From assembly GCF_003075035.1 (NCBI RefSeq), contig NZ_QCZE01000001.1:1734602-1798601 (forward strand): a DNA stretch of 64,000 bases, given 5' to 3'. Origin of the DNA: Zobellella maritima. GTDB lineage: Bacteria > Pseudomonadota > Gammaproteobacteria > Enterobacterales > Aeromonadaceae. This document shows positions 55,550-64,000 of this stretch, in pieces. A program made the translations under genes and the position numbers. The stretch's first letter is position 1, and each line of letters starts with the position of its first letter. The notes under the pieces were generated by a model. It was not told the origin of the DNA and did no database searches. It worked only from the letters and a program-made list of their open reading frames with translations.

Positions 55550-55644
55550 CAGGTTCAAAAAAGGCAAAGCCCTCGAAAGAAGGTGACGCAAAGCTTCTGG
55601 CCTAATGAGTACGCTCAATGGCAGCAGGGCTGCAGAAGAACCTG
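55550..55644 (+). ncRNA. Cyclic-di-GMP-I (GEMM) riboswitch aptamer
   Basis: P1 pairs CAGGTTC (55550-55556) with GAACCTG (55638-55644). The next hairpin has the GAAA tetraloop (CCCTCGAAAGAAGG), then the hallmark GACGCAAAGC and the tetraloop-receptor GGCCTAA, and the third stem CTTCTG...CAGAAG encloses a G/C-rich hairpin. The order and key bases match the Vibrio cholerae Vc2 aptamer recalled from memory. It lies 100 bases upstream of the hybrid kinase ATG, on the same strand. No terminator follows, so control of translation or RNA processing is more likely than attenuation. Confidence 0.85.
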
Positions 55645-55744
55645 ATAACGCCCGGATGTAAAACCGCCGTATCACCCCCGATATCCCCTTCTGCTATCTG
55701 CCCCAACTGACAACCTATATATCCTGAACACAGGTAGCACTAAT

Positions 55745-58700
55745 ATGACATTGCACAAGGGGTCTATCGGATCTCGATTTTTGCTTATCAGCCTGGCACG
55801 CGTGCTGATCGGCGCTATAGTGGTGATCAGCGTAATTTACAGCACCAGAGCCATTATCAAAACCAATGCCGAGCTCGATCGTGCCCACCAGGTCATGTTG
55901 CAAACCCAGGCCGTAACCGGGCTGGCCCGCTCCATGCTCATCAATGCCCAGGGGTTTCTGAGTAGCGGCGACAAGATGTTCTATAACACCTTTTACGACC
56001 AGCGCAGGAAACTCAACCAGAATCTGGATCTGTTGCAACAGGCCTGGTCCCAGCAGCCCGACAAGCTTGAAAGGCTGAGAGACATCCGACAGATAGTCAA
56101 TGACTGGGTAAGCCATGAGATCGAGCCCAACATGGCCCTGCGCGACGCCGTACGCGTACAGGGCAACAAGAAGATTCAACAGCAGGTCCTGATCGACAGC
56201 CTGCTGCTGAATAATTCCCTGTTGAGCATGATAAAAGAGCATACCCTCGCCCTGGAAGCCGACGAAAACAACCACCGGCTGGAGAAAATGCGGCTGGTCA
56301 GGGAAACCACCGACCGGGCAATCTGGATCTTCACCTTCTGCGCCCTGATCGTGGTGCTGTCTGGAATAGGTTTATCCCTGCTGGCCACGCTCGGCATTAC
56401 CCGTCGCATGAAACGCCTGGTCAGAGCGGCAACGCAGCTGGAGCAGGGTGATCTCGATGTGACCGTCAAGGTAGACTCTAATGACGAAACCGGCGCTCTC
56501 GCCAACACCTTCAATCAGATGACACAACGGTTGCGTCATGTAGAGGCCGTGGTCAGGGCCACCGCGGCGGAAGACTTTTCCAAGCAGGTGCAGGTCCAGG
56601 GCGAAAAGGATCGGCTGGCGCAGTCCATCAACAAGATGTCAGACAACCTGAAGCATCTGGCCACCGACCGGAGAAATCAGGACTGGATGAAATCCGGACT
56701 GGCCGAGCTGCACTACAAGATGCGCCATGAGCATGAGCTGCTCCCCCTGACCCAGCTGGTGATGACCTACCTGGCCAACTACCTCAAGGCCCAGGTCGGG
56801 GTCTGCTACCTGGCTGAAGGGGAACGGCTTAAGCTGATCACCAGCTATGCCTATAAAAAACGCAACAACAACGATAACGAATTCCGCTTCGGGGAAGGGC
56901 TTATCGGGCAGGCCGCCCTTGAGCAACAGAGTATCCTCTACAGCCAGATGCCGGACCAGCAGCAGCCGCTGACCATCAATAGCGGCATGGGCGAGTCCCA
57001 GCCAGCGGACGTCATTGTCCTGCCACTGGTCCACGAAGACAGGGTTGAAGCGGTACTGGCGCTGGGCGTGGATCGACGCTACAGCGAAATCGAGCTGGAA
57101 TTTCTCGAGCGCGTCGCGCACAGCATCGCCATCAGCATCCATGTGACCCGCACCCAGCAGCAGCTGGTGCAACTGCTGGAAGAGTCCAAACAGCAGTCGG
57201 AAGAACTGCAGACCCAGCAGGAAGAGCTAAAGGCCGCCAATGAAGAACTGGAAGAGCATGCCGATATGCTGGCCAGGTCGGAAGCGGCCCTGCGCAGCAA
57301 GAGCGAAGAGTTGCAACAGCTGAATACCGAACTGGAAGAGCGCACTGAGGAGCTGGAGCGCAAGAAAGCCGAAACCGAAGAAAAAAACCGCGATATCGAG
57401 CTGGCCAAGCAGGCCGTGGAAATTCAGGCCCGTGATCTGTCCCGGGCCAGCCAGTACAAGTCCGAATTCCTGGCCAATATGTCTCATGAATTGCGCACCC
57501 CGCTCAACAGCCTGCTCATTCTGTCCCAGTCGCTGGCCAACAACCGCCAGGGCAACCTGACCGAAGAGCAGCAGGAAGACGCCAAGGTCATCTATCAGGG
57601 GGGCAAGGCCCTGCTCGGCCTGATCAACGACATCCTGGACCTGTCCAAGGTGGAAGCCGGCAAACTGGATATCCATTTTGAGCAGATGACCATAGATACC
57701 CTGCTCGACAACCTGCGCAGTCAGTTCAGTCCCATTGCCAGTGACAAGAGCATAGAGCTTCTCATGGAGAAAGAGCCCGGACTCCCCGCCAGCATATCCA
57801 GCGATCTGCTGCGCGTGGAGCAGGTGCTGCGCAACCTGCTGTCCAATGGCCTCAAATTTACCCATCAGGGCTCCGTGAAACTGAAGGTGCATAAGGCCGA
57901 CCAGGCGGTACGGTTCAACAACCCGGCCCTGCAGCCAGGGCAGGTGATCGCCTTTGCAGTAATCGACACCGGCATCGGTATTGCGGCCGATAAGCAGCAG
58001 GGGGTGTTTGAAGCCTTCCAGCAGGGTGATGGTTCCACCAGCCGGGTCTATGGCGGCACCGGCCTTGGGCTGACCATTTCCCGGGAGCTGGTCAGACTGC
58101 TGGGCGGTGAAATACAACTGCAGAGTGCAGAAGGCCAGGGCAGCACCTTTACCCTGTACCTGCCGCTGAATGGCCAACCGGTACAGCATCAGACCCCGAC
58201 ATCCGGTGAGCAGGACAGCTCTTACATACCCTTCCAGCGTTTTGCCGGTAACACACCATCCGCCAGGGAGAGTGAGCCGCAGGTCATCGCCATCGAACAG
58301 GCAAAAGCGGTGACGGCCGAGCCCGAGGTTGCCCTCCCAACGGCAGCCAACCCCATAAAGGCCGACGACACGACACAGCCGCAGCCAACCGATGACAGGG
58401 ACATCCTGGTCCCGGGAGACAAGTCGGTACTGATCATCGAAGATGATCAGTCCTTTGCCAAAATACTGATCGGCCTGTCCCGCAAGAAAGGCTATCAGTG
58501 TCTGGCCGCCCTGACCGGCAGCAGTGGCCTGCAGCTGGCAGAGCAGTATCAGCCCAGCGCCATCATCCTGGACCTGGGACTGCCCGATATCGGTGGCCGA
58601 CAGGTGCTGGAACAGCTCAAGCAGAATATCAAGACCCGTCATATTCCGGTGCATATACTGTCGGCCGAGGATAAGAACAACGAAGTACTGCAGATGGGCG

Positions 58701-59590
58701 CCGTGGGTTTCCTGACCAAACCGGTAACGGGAGAAGAAGTCGAGGCCCTGTTCGGCAAAATGGAGTCGCTGCTACAGGATTCGATCAAACGGGTGTTGCT
58801 GGTCGAGGACGACAGCCATAACCGCCAGGCGGTCATCCGGCTGATTGCCAACAAGGATGTAGAAATCTGCGCGGTCAGCACCGGTCGTGAAGCCTACGAT
58901 AAATTGGCCACCAGCGCGTTCGATTGCGTGATCCTGGATCTGACCCTGCCCGATATCAGCGGCTTCGAACTGCTCAACCAGCTCAGCCAGGACCAGCAAA
59001 TCTCCCTGCCGCCCATTGTGGTCTACACAGGTCGGGAGCTGACCACCGAGGAATACAAAGAGCTGAGCGAGTACACCAGCAGCATAGTCATCAAGGGGGT
59101 CAGCTCACCGGAGCGCCTGCTCGATGAAACAACCCTGTTCCTGCACAGCGTGGAATCGTCCCTGCCGCTCAATCAGCGCAATATTATCCAGATGCTGCAC
59201 AGCCCGGAGCAATTACTTCAGGGTCGCAAGATCCTGCTGGTAGACGATGATCTGCGCAATACCTATGCTTTGTCCAAGGTGCTGCGCGAACATGGCCTTG
59301 AGGTCAGCATGGCCGATAACGGTGAACTGGCCCTGCAGAAACTGGCCGAAGAGCAGGATATCGAGCTGGTTTTGATGGATATCATGATGCCGGTCATGGA
59401 CGGCTATGAGGCCATGCGTAGGATCCGCCAGCAGGCAAGATTCAAATCCCTGCCGATCATTGCGCTGACCGCCAAGGCCATGCCCGAAGACAAGGCCAAG
59501 AGCATAGCAGCCGGCGCCAATGACTATTGCACCAAGCCGGTCGACATAGACAAGCTGATTTCGATGATGCGGGTATGGCTATTTAAATGA
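55745..59590 (+). CDS. HAMP-GAF hybrid histidine kinase with three receiver domains
   Basis: 1281 residues. Two membrane helices (about 11-38 and 195-221) enclose a helical periplasmic sensor; then HAMP (to about 275), GAF (about 320-465, VGVCYLAEGERLKLI...), a long coiled coil (470-570), HisKA with ANMSHELRTPLNS (His581), HATPase with GTGLGLTIS, and three receivers with phospho-acceptors Asp943 (ILDLGLPD), Asp1065 (ILDLTLPD) and Asp1212 (LMDIMMPVMDG). No Hpt domain is seen, so a partner phosphotransfer protein may be needed. The next gene starts within its stop (ATGA). First gene of the operon under the c-di-GMP riboswitch. Confidence 0.93.
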   Translation: MTLHKGSIGSRFLLISLARVLIGAIVVISVIYSTRAIIKTNAELDRAHQVMLQTQAVTGLARSMLINAQGFLSSGDKMFYNTFYDQRRKLNQNLDLLQQAWSQQPDKLERLRDIRQIVNDWVSHEIEPNMALRDAVRVQGNKKIQQQVLIDSLLLNNSLLSMIKEHTLALEADENNHRLEKMRLVRETTDRAIWIFTFCALIVVLSGIGLSLLATLGITRRMKRLVRAATQLEQGDLDVTVKVDSNDETGALANTFNQMTQRLRHVEAVVRATAAEDFSKQVQVQGEKDRLAQSINKMSDNLKHLATDRRNQDWMKSGLAELHYKMRHEHELLPLTQLVMTYLANYLKAQVGVCYLAEGERLKLITSYAYKKRNNNDNEFRFGEGLIGQAALEQQSILYSQMPDQQQPLTINSGMGESQPADVIVLPLVHEDRVEAVLALGVDRRYSEIELEFLERVAHSIAISIHVTRTQQQLVQLLEESKQQSEELQTQQEELKAANEELEEHADMLARSEAALRSKSEELQQLNTELEERTEELERKKAETEEKNRDIELAKQAVEIQARDLSRASQYKSEFLANMSHELRTPLNSLLILSQSLANNRQGNLTEEQQEDAKVIYQGGKALLGLINDILDLSKVEAGKLDIHFEQMTIDTLLDNLRSQFSPIASDKSIELLMEKEPGLPASISSDLLRVEQVLRNLLSNGLKFTHQGSVKLKVHKADQAVRFNNPALQPGQVIAFAVIDTGIGIAADKQQGVFEAFQQGDGSTSRVYGGTGLGLTISRELVRLLGGEIQLQSAEGQGSTFTLYLPLNGQPVQHQTPTSGEQDSSYIPFQRFAGNTPSARESEPQVIAIEQAKAVTAEPEVALPTAANPIKADDTTQPQPTDDRDILVPGDKSVLIIEDDQSFAKILIGLSRKKGYQCLAALTGSSGLQLAEQYQPSAIILDLGLPDIGGRQVLEQLKQNIKTRHIPVHILSAEDKNNEVLQMGAVGFLTKPVTGEEVEALFGKMESLLQDSIKRVLLVEDDSHNRQAVIRLIANKDVEICAVSTGREAYDKLATSAFDCVILDLTLPDISGFELLNQLSQDQQISLPPIVVYTGRELTTEEYKELSEYTSSIVIKGVSSPERLLDETTLFLHSVESSLPLNQRNIIQMLHSPEQLLQGRKILLVDDDLRNTYALSKVLREHGLEVSMADNGELALQKLAEEQDIELVLMDIMMPVMDGYEAMRRIRQQARFKSLPIIALTAKAMPEDKAKSIAAGANDYCTKPVDIDKLISMMRVWLFK

Positions 59591-60441
59591 TAGAAGCACA
59601 GAAAGAACTGGAAACAATCGAACTCGAATTGTTGTTGGAGGCCATCTTTCGTCGCTATGGCTACGATTTTCGTCACTATGCACGCGCATCGCTCAAGCGC
59701 CGGGTTGCCCAGCGCATGCAGCGGGCCGGTGTCGGCCGGGTAGCCGATCTGATCCCGCTGATCCTGCATGATCGGGAGTGCTTCGACAGTTTCCTGAAAG
59801 ACATGTCGGTGACCGTCACCGACATGTTCCGCGATCCCGATTTTTTTGCGGCCCTGCGCTCGCAGGTGATCCCGGTGCTGAAGACCTACCCTTTTATCAA
59901 GATCTGGCATGCCGGCTGTGCCACCGGCGAAGAGGTTTATTCCCTGGCCATCCTGCTCAAGGAGGAAGGCCTCTATGAGCGGACGCAAATCTACGCCACC
60001 GATTACAACAATCACTCCCTGGCCATCGCCCGGGAGGGGATCTATTCCCTCAAACAGATGCAACAATACAGCGAAAACTATATCCGAGCCGGTGGCCGGG
60101 GCTCATTCTCCAATTACTACCATGCCAAATACGGTGCGGCCAAGATGCATGAGTCACTCAAGGAGAATGTCACCTTTGCCAATCACAACCTGGCTACTGA
60201 TGGTGTCTTTGGCGAGATGCAGATGGTGATTTGCCGTAATGTGCTGATCTATTTCGACCAGCAGTTGCAGAACAGGGTACTGACCCTGCTGCATGACAGC
60301 CTCAGTCCTCGTGGTTTTCTGTGCCTTGGCAATAAGGAATCACTGAAGTTTTCGGCCGTACAAGGCCTGTTTGAAGATCAGGTTTACCAACAAAGAATTT
60401 TCAAGCGAGTACACTCGCGGAGTACCCGTGTCGATCGTTAA
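59587..60441 (+). CDS. cheR: CheR-family protein methyltransferase
   Basis: SAM-dependent glutamate methyltransferase related to the chemoreceptor-modifying CheR. 284 residues: N-terminal helical domain (LLLEAIFRRYGYDFRHYARASLKRRVAQRMQ), VTVTDMFRDPDFF, SAM site IKIWHAGCATGEEVYSLAILLKE, YATDYNNHSLAIAREGIYS and MVICRNVLIYFDQQLQNRVL. No chemoreceptor or CheB methylesterase is nearby; the coiled-coil hybrid kinase just upstream is a candidate substrate. Overlaps the kinase by four bases and the next gene by 14. Confidence 0.92.
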   Translation: MIEAQKELETIELELLLEAIFRRYGYDFRHYARASLKRRVAQRMQRAGVGRVADLIPLILHDRECFDSFLKDMSVTVTDMFRDPDFFAALRSQVIPVLKTYPFIKIWHAGCATGEEVYSLAILLKEEGLYERTQIYATDYNNHSLAIAREGIYSLKQMQQYSENYIRAGGRGSFSNYYHAKYGAAKMHESLKENVTFANHNLATDGVFGEMQMVICRNVLIYFDQQLQNRVLTLLHDSLSPRGFLCLGNKESLKFSAVQGLFEDQVYQQRIFKRVHSRSTRVDR

Positions 60442-62509
60442 TCAGCCCTTGTCACAGCCTGCCGGACAGGCAGCCGTCGTTCCCAAGATCCTGGCCGTGG
60501 ATGACAGGCCTGAAAACCTCCATTCCCTGCAACGGCTACTGGCCGATCTGCAGGCGGAGATCGTCACCGCACAGTCCGGGCACGAGGCCCTGGCCCAGAT
60601 CCTGCGCCATGACTTCGCCCTGATCCTGCTGGATGTGATGATGCCGGAAATGGATGGTTTCGAGACCGCCGGCCTTATCCGCGGCAACCGCAGCAGCCGG
60701 CATGTGCCCATCATCTTCGTCACCGCCGCCGACCAGGATCCGTCATTCGAGGGTAAAGGCTATGACCTCGGTGCCGTCGATTATTTATTCAAGCCCCTGC
60801 AACCCCATATCCTGCTCAGCAAGGTTCAGGTTTTCCTGCAACTGGCCCAGCAGCAACAACAACTGCAGCATAGCCTGCAGGAAGTCCGCCAGTTGCGGGA
60901 TAACAATGAATTACTGCTGCGCTCTGTGGGTGAAGGCATTCTGAGCCTGGATCTGACAGGGCACATCGGCTTTGCCAACCCGGCGGCCGCCCGCCTGCTG
61001 GGCCTGGACGCCGGCCAACTGGCCGGAGCTCCCCTGACCAAATTCCTGATGCTCACGGAACAGCAACCGTCCGATGAGCAATGGCTCGGTGACACCCTCT
61101 TCCCGCATGCCAAGGATGCCGGCAGCAGTACCTGTGACCAGCACTGGTTTCGCCATGCGGACGGATACCTGTTCCCAGTCGAATACACCATCAGTCCCCT
61201 GCATGATCAGAGTGGGCATTTTACCGGCGTGGTCCTGGTATTTCAGGATATCAGCGAGCGCAAGGAGCGGGAGGCGCTGGAGCTGGCGAGCAAATACAAA
61301 TCCGCCTTCCTCGCCAATATCAGCCATGAACTGCGTACCCCCTTGCACAGCCTGCTGATTCTGGCCAGGAAGCTGGCCGCCAACGATGAGGGCAATCTAA
61401 GTCGCGATCAGATCAGGGCAGCCAGCGTCATCCAGCGGGAAGGACAGGATTTGCTGCGACTGATCAACGATATCCTGGATCTGTCGAAGGTGGAGGCCGG
61501 CAAGATGGCCATGCACTGGGAACAGGTGGAAATTGCCGATATGCTCAGTCACCTGCAGAGCCAGTTCGTGCCCCTCGCCGCCGAGAAAGGACTCGGCTTT
61601 CATATAACCCGGTCGGCGGATCTACCGGAGGCGCTGTACAGCGATCGCCGACGGATACAGCAGATCCTGAAGAACCTGTTGTCCAATGCGGTCAAGTTTA
61701 CCCACCAAGGAAAGGTTTCACTGTCTGTCGATCCGGTCGATTCAACCGATAATCAGGTCATCGCCTTTACCATTTCGGATACCGGCATTGGTATAGAGGA
61801 AGCCAAACAGGCGGAAATTTTCGAGTCATTTCAGCAACTTGATGTAGCCATCAACCGCCATTACGAAGGTACCGGCCTGGGCCTGGCCATCTGTCGCGAA
61901 CTGGCTCGCCTGCTGGGCGGGCGCATTACCCTGCAGAGCCGGCCAGGACAGGGCAGCAGCTTTACCCTCTTGCTCCCCCTGCAACCCTCACAGGACAAGT
62001 CTCTGCTCGATACCCTGACCGATACCCGTTCTCATACCGGGCAGATCACACGTCCTGAACCCGCCCCCCCGAGTCGGCAGATAGCATTCTCCCCCCGTCT
62101 GGCCGCTCTGGCCCCTGGGAAAAACCTGCTGCTGGTAGACAGCGATATGCGCAACAGCTTTACCCTGACCGCACAGCTCAGGCAACACGGGTTCCGGGTT
62201 ATCAAGGCTGAAAGCTATCCAACAGCCCTGGCCCGGCTGACATCGGAACCCGGGGTTGACGTCCTGATCATGGCGCTGATGCCGCCATATCACCAAGCTC
62301 GCCAACTGCTTACAGCCCTGCAAGAAGGGGATAATCCGCCCTGCTCCATCATGGTACTGATGACATCGCCGGGACAGGGTGATGCCGAACCCTGGTTACA
62401 GCAAGATGCTGTTCAGTGTCTGATTAAACCCTTGGACATCAATCAGCTGCTGATGAGGCTTGCAGAACAACTCGACGACCCGCAGCTGACGGTGGAGGAA
62501 TGCCAATGA
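60428..62509 (+). CDS. Receiver-PAS-histidine kinase with degenerate C-terminal receiver
   Basis: 693 residues, cytoplasmic. N-terminal REC (Asp69 in LILLDVMMPEMDG), short coiled coil, PAS (about 165-285, LLLRSVGEGILSLDLTGHIGFANPAAARLLG), HisKA with ANISHELRTPLHS (His300), HATPase with GTGLGLAIC, then a second receiver-like domain (about 565-680) in which VDVLIMALMPP has Met615 where the phospho-Asp should be. The start is taken as GTG 60428, preceded by GGAG and just before the conserved region; an ATG at 60371 would overlap cheR by 71 bases. Its stop overlaps the next ATG. Confidence 0.9.
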   Translation: MSIVNQPLSQPAGQAAVVPKILAVDDRPENLHSLQRLLADLQAEIVTAQSGHEALAQILRHDFALILLDVMMPEMDGFETAGLIRGNRSSRHVPIIFVTAADQDPSFEGKGYDLGAVDYLFKPLQPHILLSKVQVFLQLAQQQQQLQHSLQEVRQLRDNNELLLRSVGEGILSLDLTGHIGFANPAAARLLGLDAGQLAGAPLTKFLMLTEQQPSDEQWLGDTLFPHAKDAGSSTCDQHWFRHADGYLFPVEYTISPLHDQSGHFTGVVLVFQDISERKEREALELASKYKSAFLANISHELRTPLHSLLILARKLAANDEGNLSRDQIRAASVIQREGQDLLRLINDILDLSKVEAGKMAMHWEQVEIADMLSHLQSQFVPLAAEKGLGFHITRSADLPEALYSDRRRIQQILKNLLSNAVKFTHQGKVSLSVDPVDSTDNQVIAFTISDTGIGIEEAKQAEIFESFQQLDVAINRHYEGTGLGLAICRELARLLGGRITLQSRPGQGSSFTLLLPLQPSQDKSLLDTLTDTRSHTGQITRPEPAPPSRQIAFSPRLAALAPGKNLLLVDSDMRNSFTLTAQLRQHGFRVIKAESYPTALARLTSEPGVDVLIMALMPPYHQARQLLTALQEGDNPPCSIMVLMTSPGQGDAEPWLQQDAVQCLIKPLDINQLLMRLAEQLDDPQLTVEECQ

Positions 62510-64000
62510 TCAAACCCCACCGCTCCAAGATCCTGGTGGTTGACGACAAGGCGGAAAATCTCTACGCCATGGAAAGTCTGCTGCAGGATTGCGAAGCCGA
62601 GGTATTCCTGGCCCAATCCGGCAATGAAGCCCTGTCTATTACCCTGCATCACGAGTTTGCCCTGATCCTGCTGGATGTGCAGATGCCGGAAATGGACGGT
62701 TTTGAAACCGCCAGCTTGATCCGGCAAGATGAGGAAACCCGGCAGATCCCCATTATTTTCATGACCGCCCTGAATACCGATAGCAGCTATATCTTTCAGG
62801 GTTACGAATCGGGAGCCGTCGATTACCTGATAAAGCCGGTTGACAGCGATATCCTGCTGAGCAAGATCCAGGTTTTCCTGGCGCTGGATAGCTATCAGCA
62901 CGAGCTGGCGGCCATGAAGCAGCAATATCAGCTGCTATTGAATTGTGCCGGTGAGGGTATACTCGGCATTATGCCGTCGGGACATATCCAGTTTGCCAAT
63001 GCCGCCGCCGCCCAGATCCTGGGATATACGGAGCCGCAACTGCATGGCTGCCACCTGCACCAGCTGCTCTGCCCTCCCCACCAGGAACCGTCCCCCTGGG
63101 AGCAATCGCCCATCTATATGGCCTATCAGGGCGGCGAACCCTACCGGGTACACGATACCTTGCTCTGGAACCGGGAACAGCAGCCCATCCCCACCGAGTT
63201 CACCAGCGCGCCCCTGAAGGATGAAGCGGGCAGCTTTGTCGGTGGTGTCATTATCTTTCAGGATATCAGCCTGCGAAAAAAGACCGAACAGAAACTGCTG
63301 GAACTGGCCCAGTACGATCCTCTGACCGGCCTGGCCAATCGCTCCCTGTTCCAGGATTTTCTCAATATGTCGATTGCCCGGGCCCGGCGGCGCCAGGGCA
63401 ACATGGCGGTACTGCTGTTGGATCTGGACCATTTCAAGGACATTAACGACACCCTGGGCCACGATACCGGCGATCAGCTGTTACAAAGTGTGGCACAGCG
63501 GATCCAGTACAGTGTTACTACCCCGAGCAACGAAGCCGAGTCCGCAGACAACGATGCCCTCCTGCTGAAAAGTGTTGCCCAACGGCTGAAACATAACCTG
63601 AGACGCAGTGATCTGGTGGCTCGCCTTGGCGGCGACGAATTCGCCATTGTGCTGGATGAAATAAGCCAGCCTCAGGACGCCGCCGTGGTGGCACAAAAGG
63701 TATTGCACACCCTGGCTCCTCCGCACCAACTGGAGCGCTACCAGGTTTTTATCAGCCCCAGTATCGGAATTGCCACCTATCCCGCATGCATCGCCGATGC
63801 GGAAGAGCTGATCAAGGCTGCCGACACCGCCCTCTACCAGGCCAAGGCCATGGGCCGTAACAACTATCAGTTTTATGCCCCCGAGATGCATCGGGCAGCC
63901 ATGGAGCGGATGCGGCTTGAGCAGGACTTGCGCCATGCCATCCGGGAGCGGCAATTGTCACTGCATTACCAGCCCCAGCTCGAGATGAACGGCAAACAGA
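62506..64000 (+). CDS. Receiver-PAS-GGDEF-EAL protein (c-di-GMP turnover), 3' end cut off
   Basis: At least 498 codons, running off the window. REC (Asp57 in LILLDVQMPEMDG), PAS (about 140-255), GGDEF (about 265-430) with an intact GGDEF motif at residues 375-379 preceded by ARL, and the first bases of an EAL domain (LHYQPQLEMNGKQ). It would make c-di-GMP and possibly degrade it. A stretch in the GGDEF domain is repeated with a 28-residue insertion (see findings). ATG overlaps the stop of the preceding kinase gene (ATGA). Confidence 0.92.
   Translation, partial: MIKPHRSKILVVDDKAENLYAMESLLQDCEAEVFLAQSGNEALSITLHHEFALILLDVQMPEMDGFETASLIRQDEETRQIPIIFMTALNTDSSYIFQGYESGAVDYLIKPVDSDILLSKIQVFLALDSYQHELAAMKQQYQLLLNCAGEGILGIMPSGHIQFANAAAAQILGYTEPQLHGCHLHQLLCPPHQEPSPWEQSPIYMAYQGGEPYRVHDTLLWNREQQPIPTEFTSAPLKDEAGSFVGGVIIFQDISLRKKTEQKLLELAQYDPLTGLANRSLFQDFLNMSIARARRRQGNMAVLLLDLDHFKDINDTLGHDTGDQLLQSVAQRIQYSVTTPSNEAESADNDALLLKSVAQRLKHNLRRSDLVARLGGDEFAIVLDEISQPQDAAVVAQKVLHTLAPPHQLERYQVFISPSIGIATYPACIADAEELIKAADTALYQAKAMGRNNYQFYAPEMHRAAMERMRLEQDLRHAIRERQLSLHYQPQLEMNGKQ

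Overview
The window is a stretch of a GC-rich gammaproteobacterial chromosome. Gene orders panE.../thiI-xseB-ispA-dxs, nrdR-ribD-ribE-ribB..ribH-nusB-thiL-pgpA, aroQ-accB-accC-yhdT-panF-prmA-dusB-fis, a second EF-G and many Vibrio/Aeromonas/Shewanella-like proteins point to a marine or brackish member of the Aeromonadales type (Oceanimonas, Oceanisphaera or Zobellella-like). That placement is inference from gene content, not from a marker gene. No rRNA, tRNA or CRISPR array was recognised.

Layout. 1-8.6 kb: housekeeping genes (ketopantoate reductase end, tRNA thiolation, exonuclease VII small subunit, isoprenoid precursors, EF-G). 8.9-14.2 kb: a peptide/nickel-type ABC importer whose two ATPases are fused. 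14.7-17.1 kb and 24.6-29.4 kb: the two halves of a conserved riboflavin/nusB/thiL/pgpA and nrdR/glyA cluster, separated by about 7.5 kb of unrelated accessory genes (macrodomain protein, RluF, MscS channel, EamA exporter, DUF808, HopJ-like, esterase, HutD, EthD). 29.7-32.8 kb: a TorD-like chaperone, DUF2956, then an overlapping amidoligase, glutamine-amidotransferase and YqaA-type membrane gene set. 33-42.1 kb: acetyl-CoA synthetase and the aroQ-acc-panF-prmA-dusB-fis block.

42.1-50.65 kb: an island in the 3' end of fis. A perfect 29-bp direct repeat of the fis end bounds a 7.8-kb element. It carries a P4-type integrase, AlpA-like regulator, a DNA-binding or replication-like gene beside four iteron-like palindromes, several small unknown genes, and an XRE-ImmA/PIN two-gene module with its own palindromic operator. 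Beyond it lies a 0.7-kb remnant of a second element with a truncated hsdM start and a third fis-end copy. 50.7-54.1 kb: a TAXI-type TRAP transporter with a prephenate-dehydratase-like partner.

54.4-64 kb: a Flp-pilin-like protein with nine 36-bp coding repeats, then a cyclic-di-GMP-I (GEMM) riboswitch ahead of a tightly overlapping signalling operon: hybrid kinase, CheR, a REC-PAS-kinase with a degenerate receiver, and a REC-PAS-GGDEF-EAL protein cut by the window end. Making or breaking c-di-GMP in the last gene and sensing it in the leader suggests a feedback circuit.

Several families of short palindromes and two longer inverted-repeat elements are scattered in the intergenic gaps.
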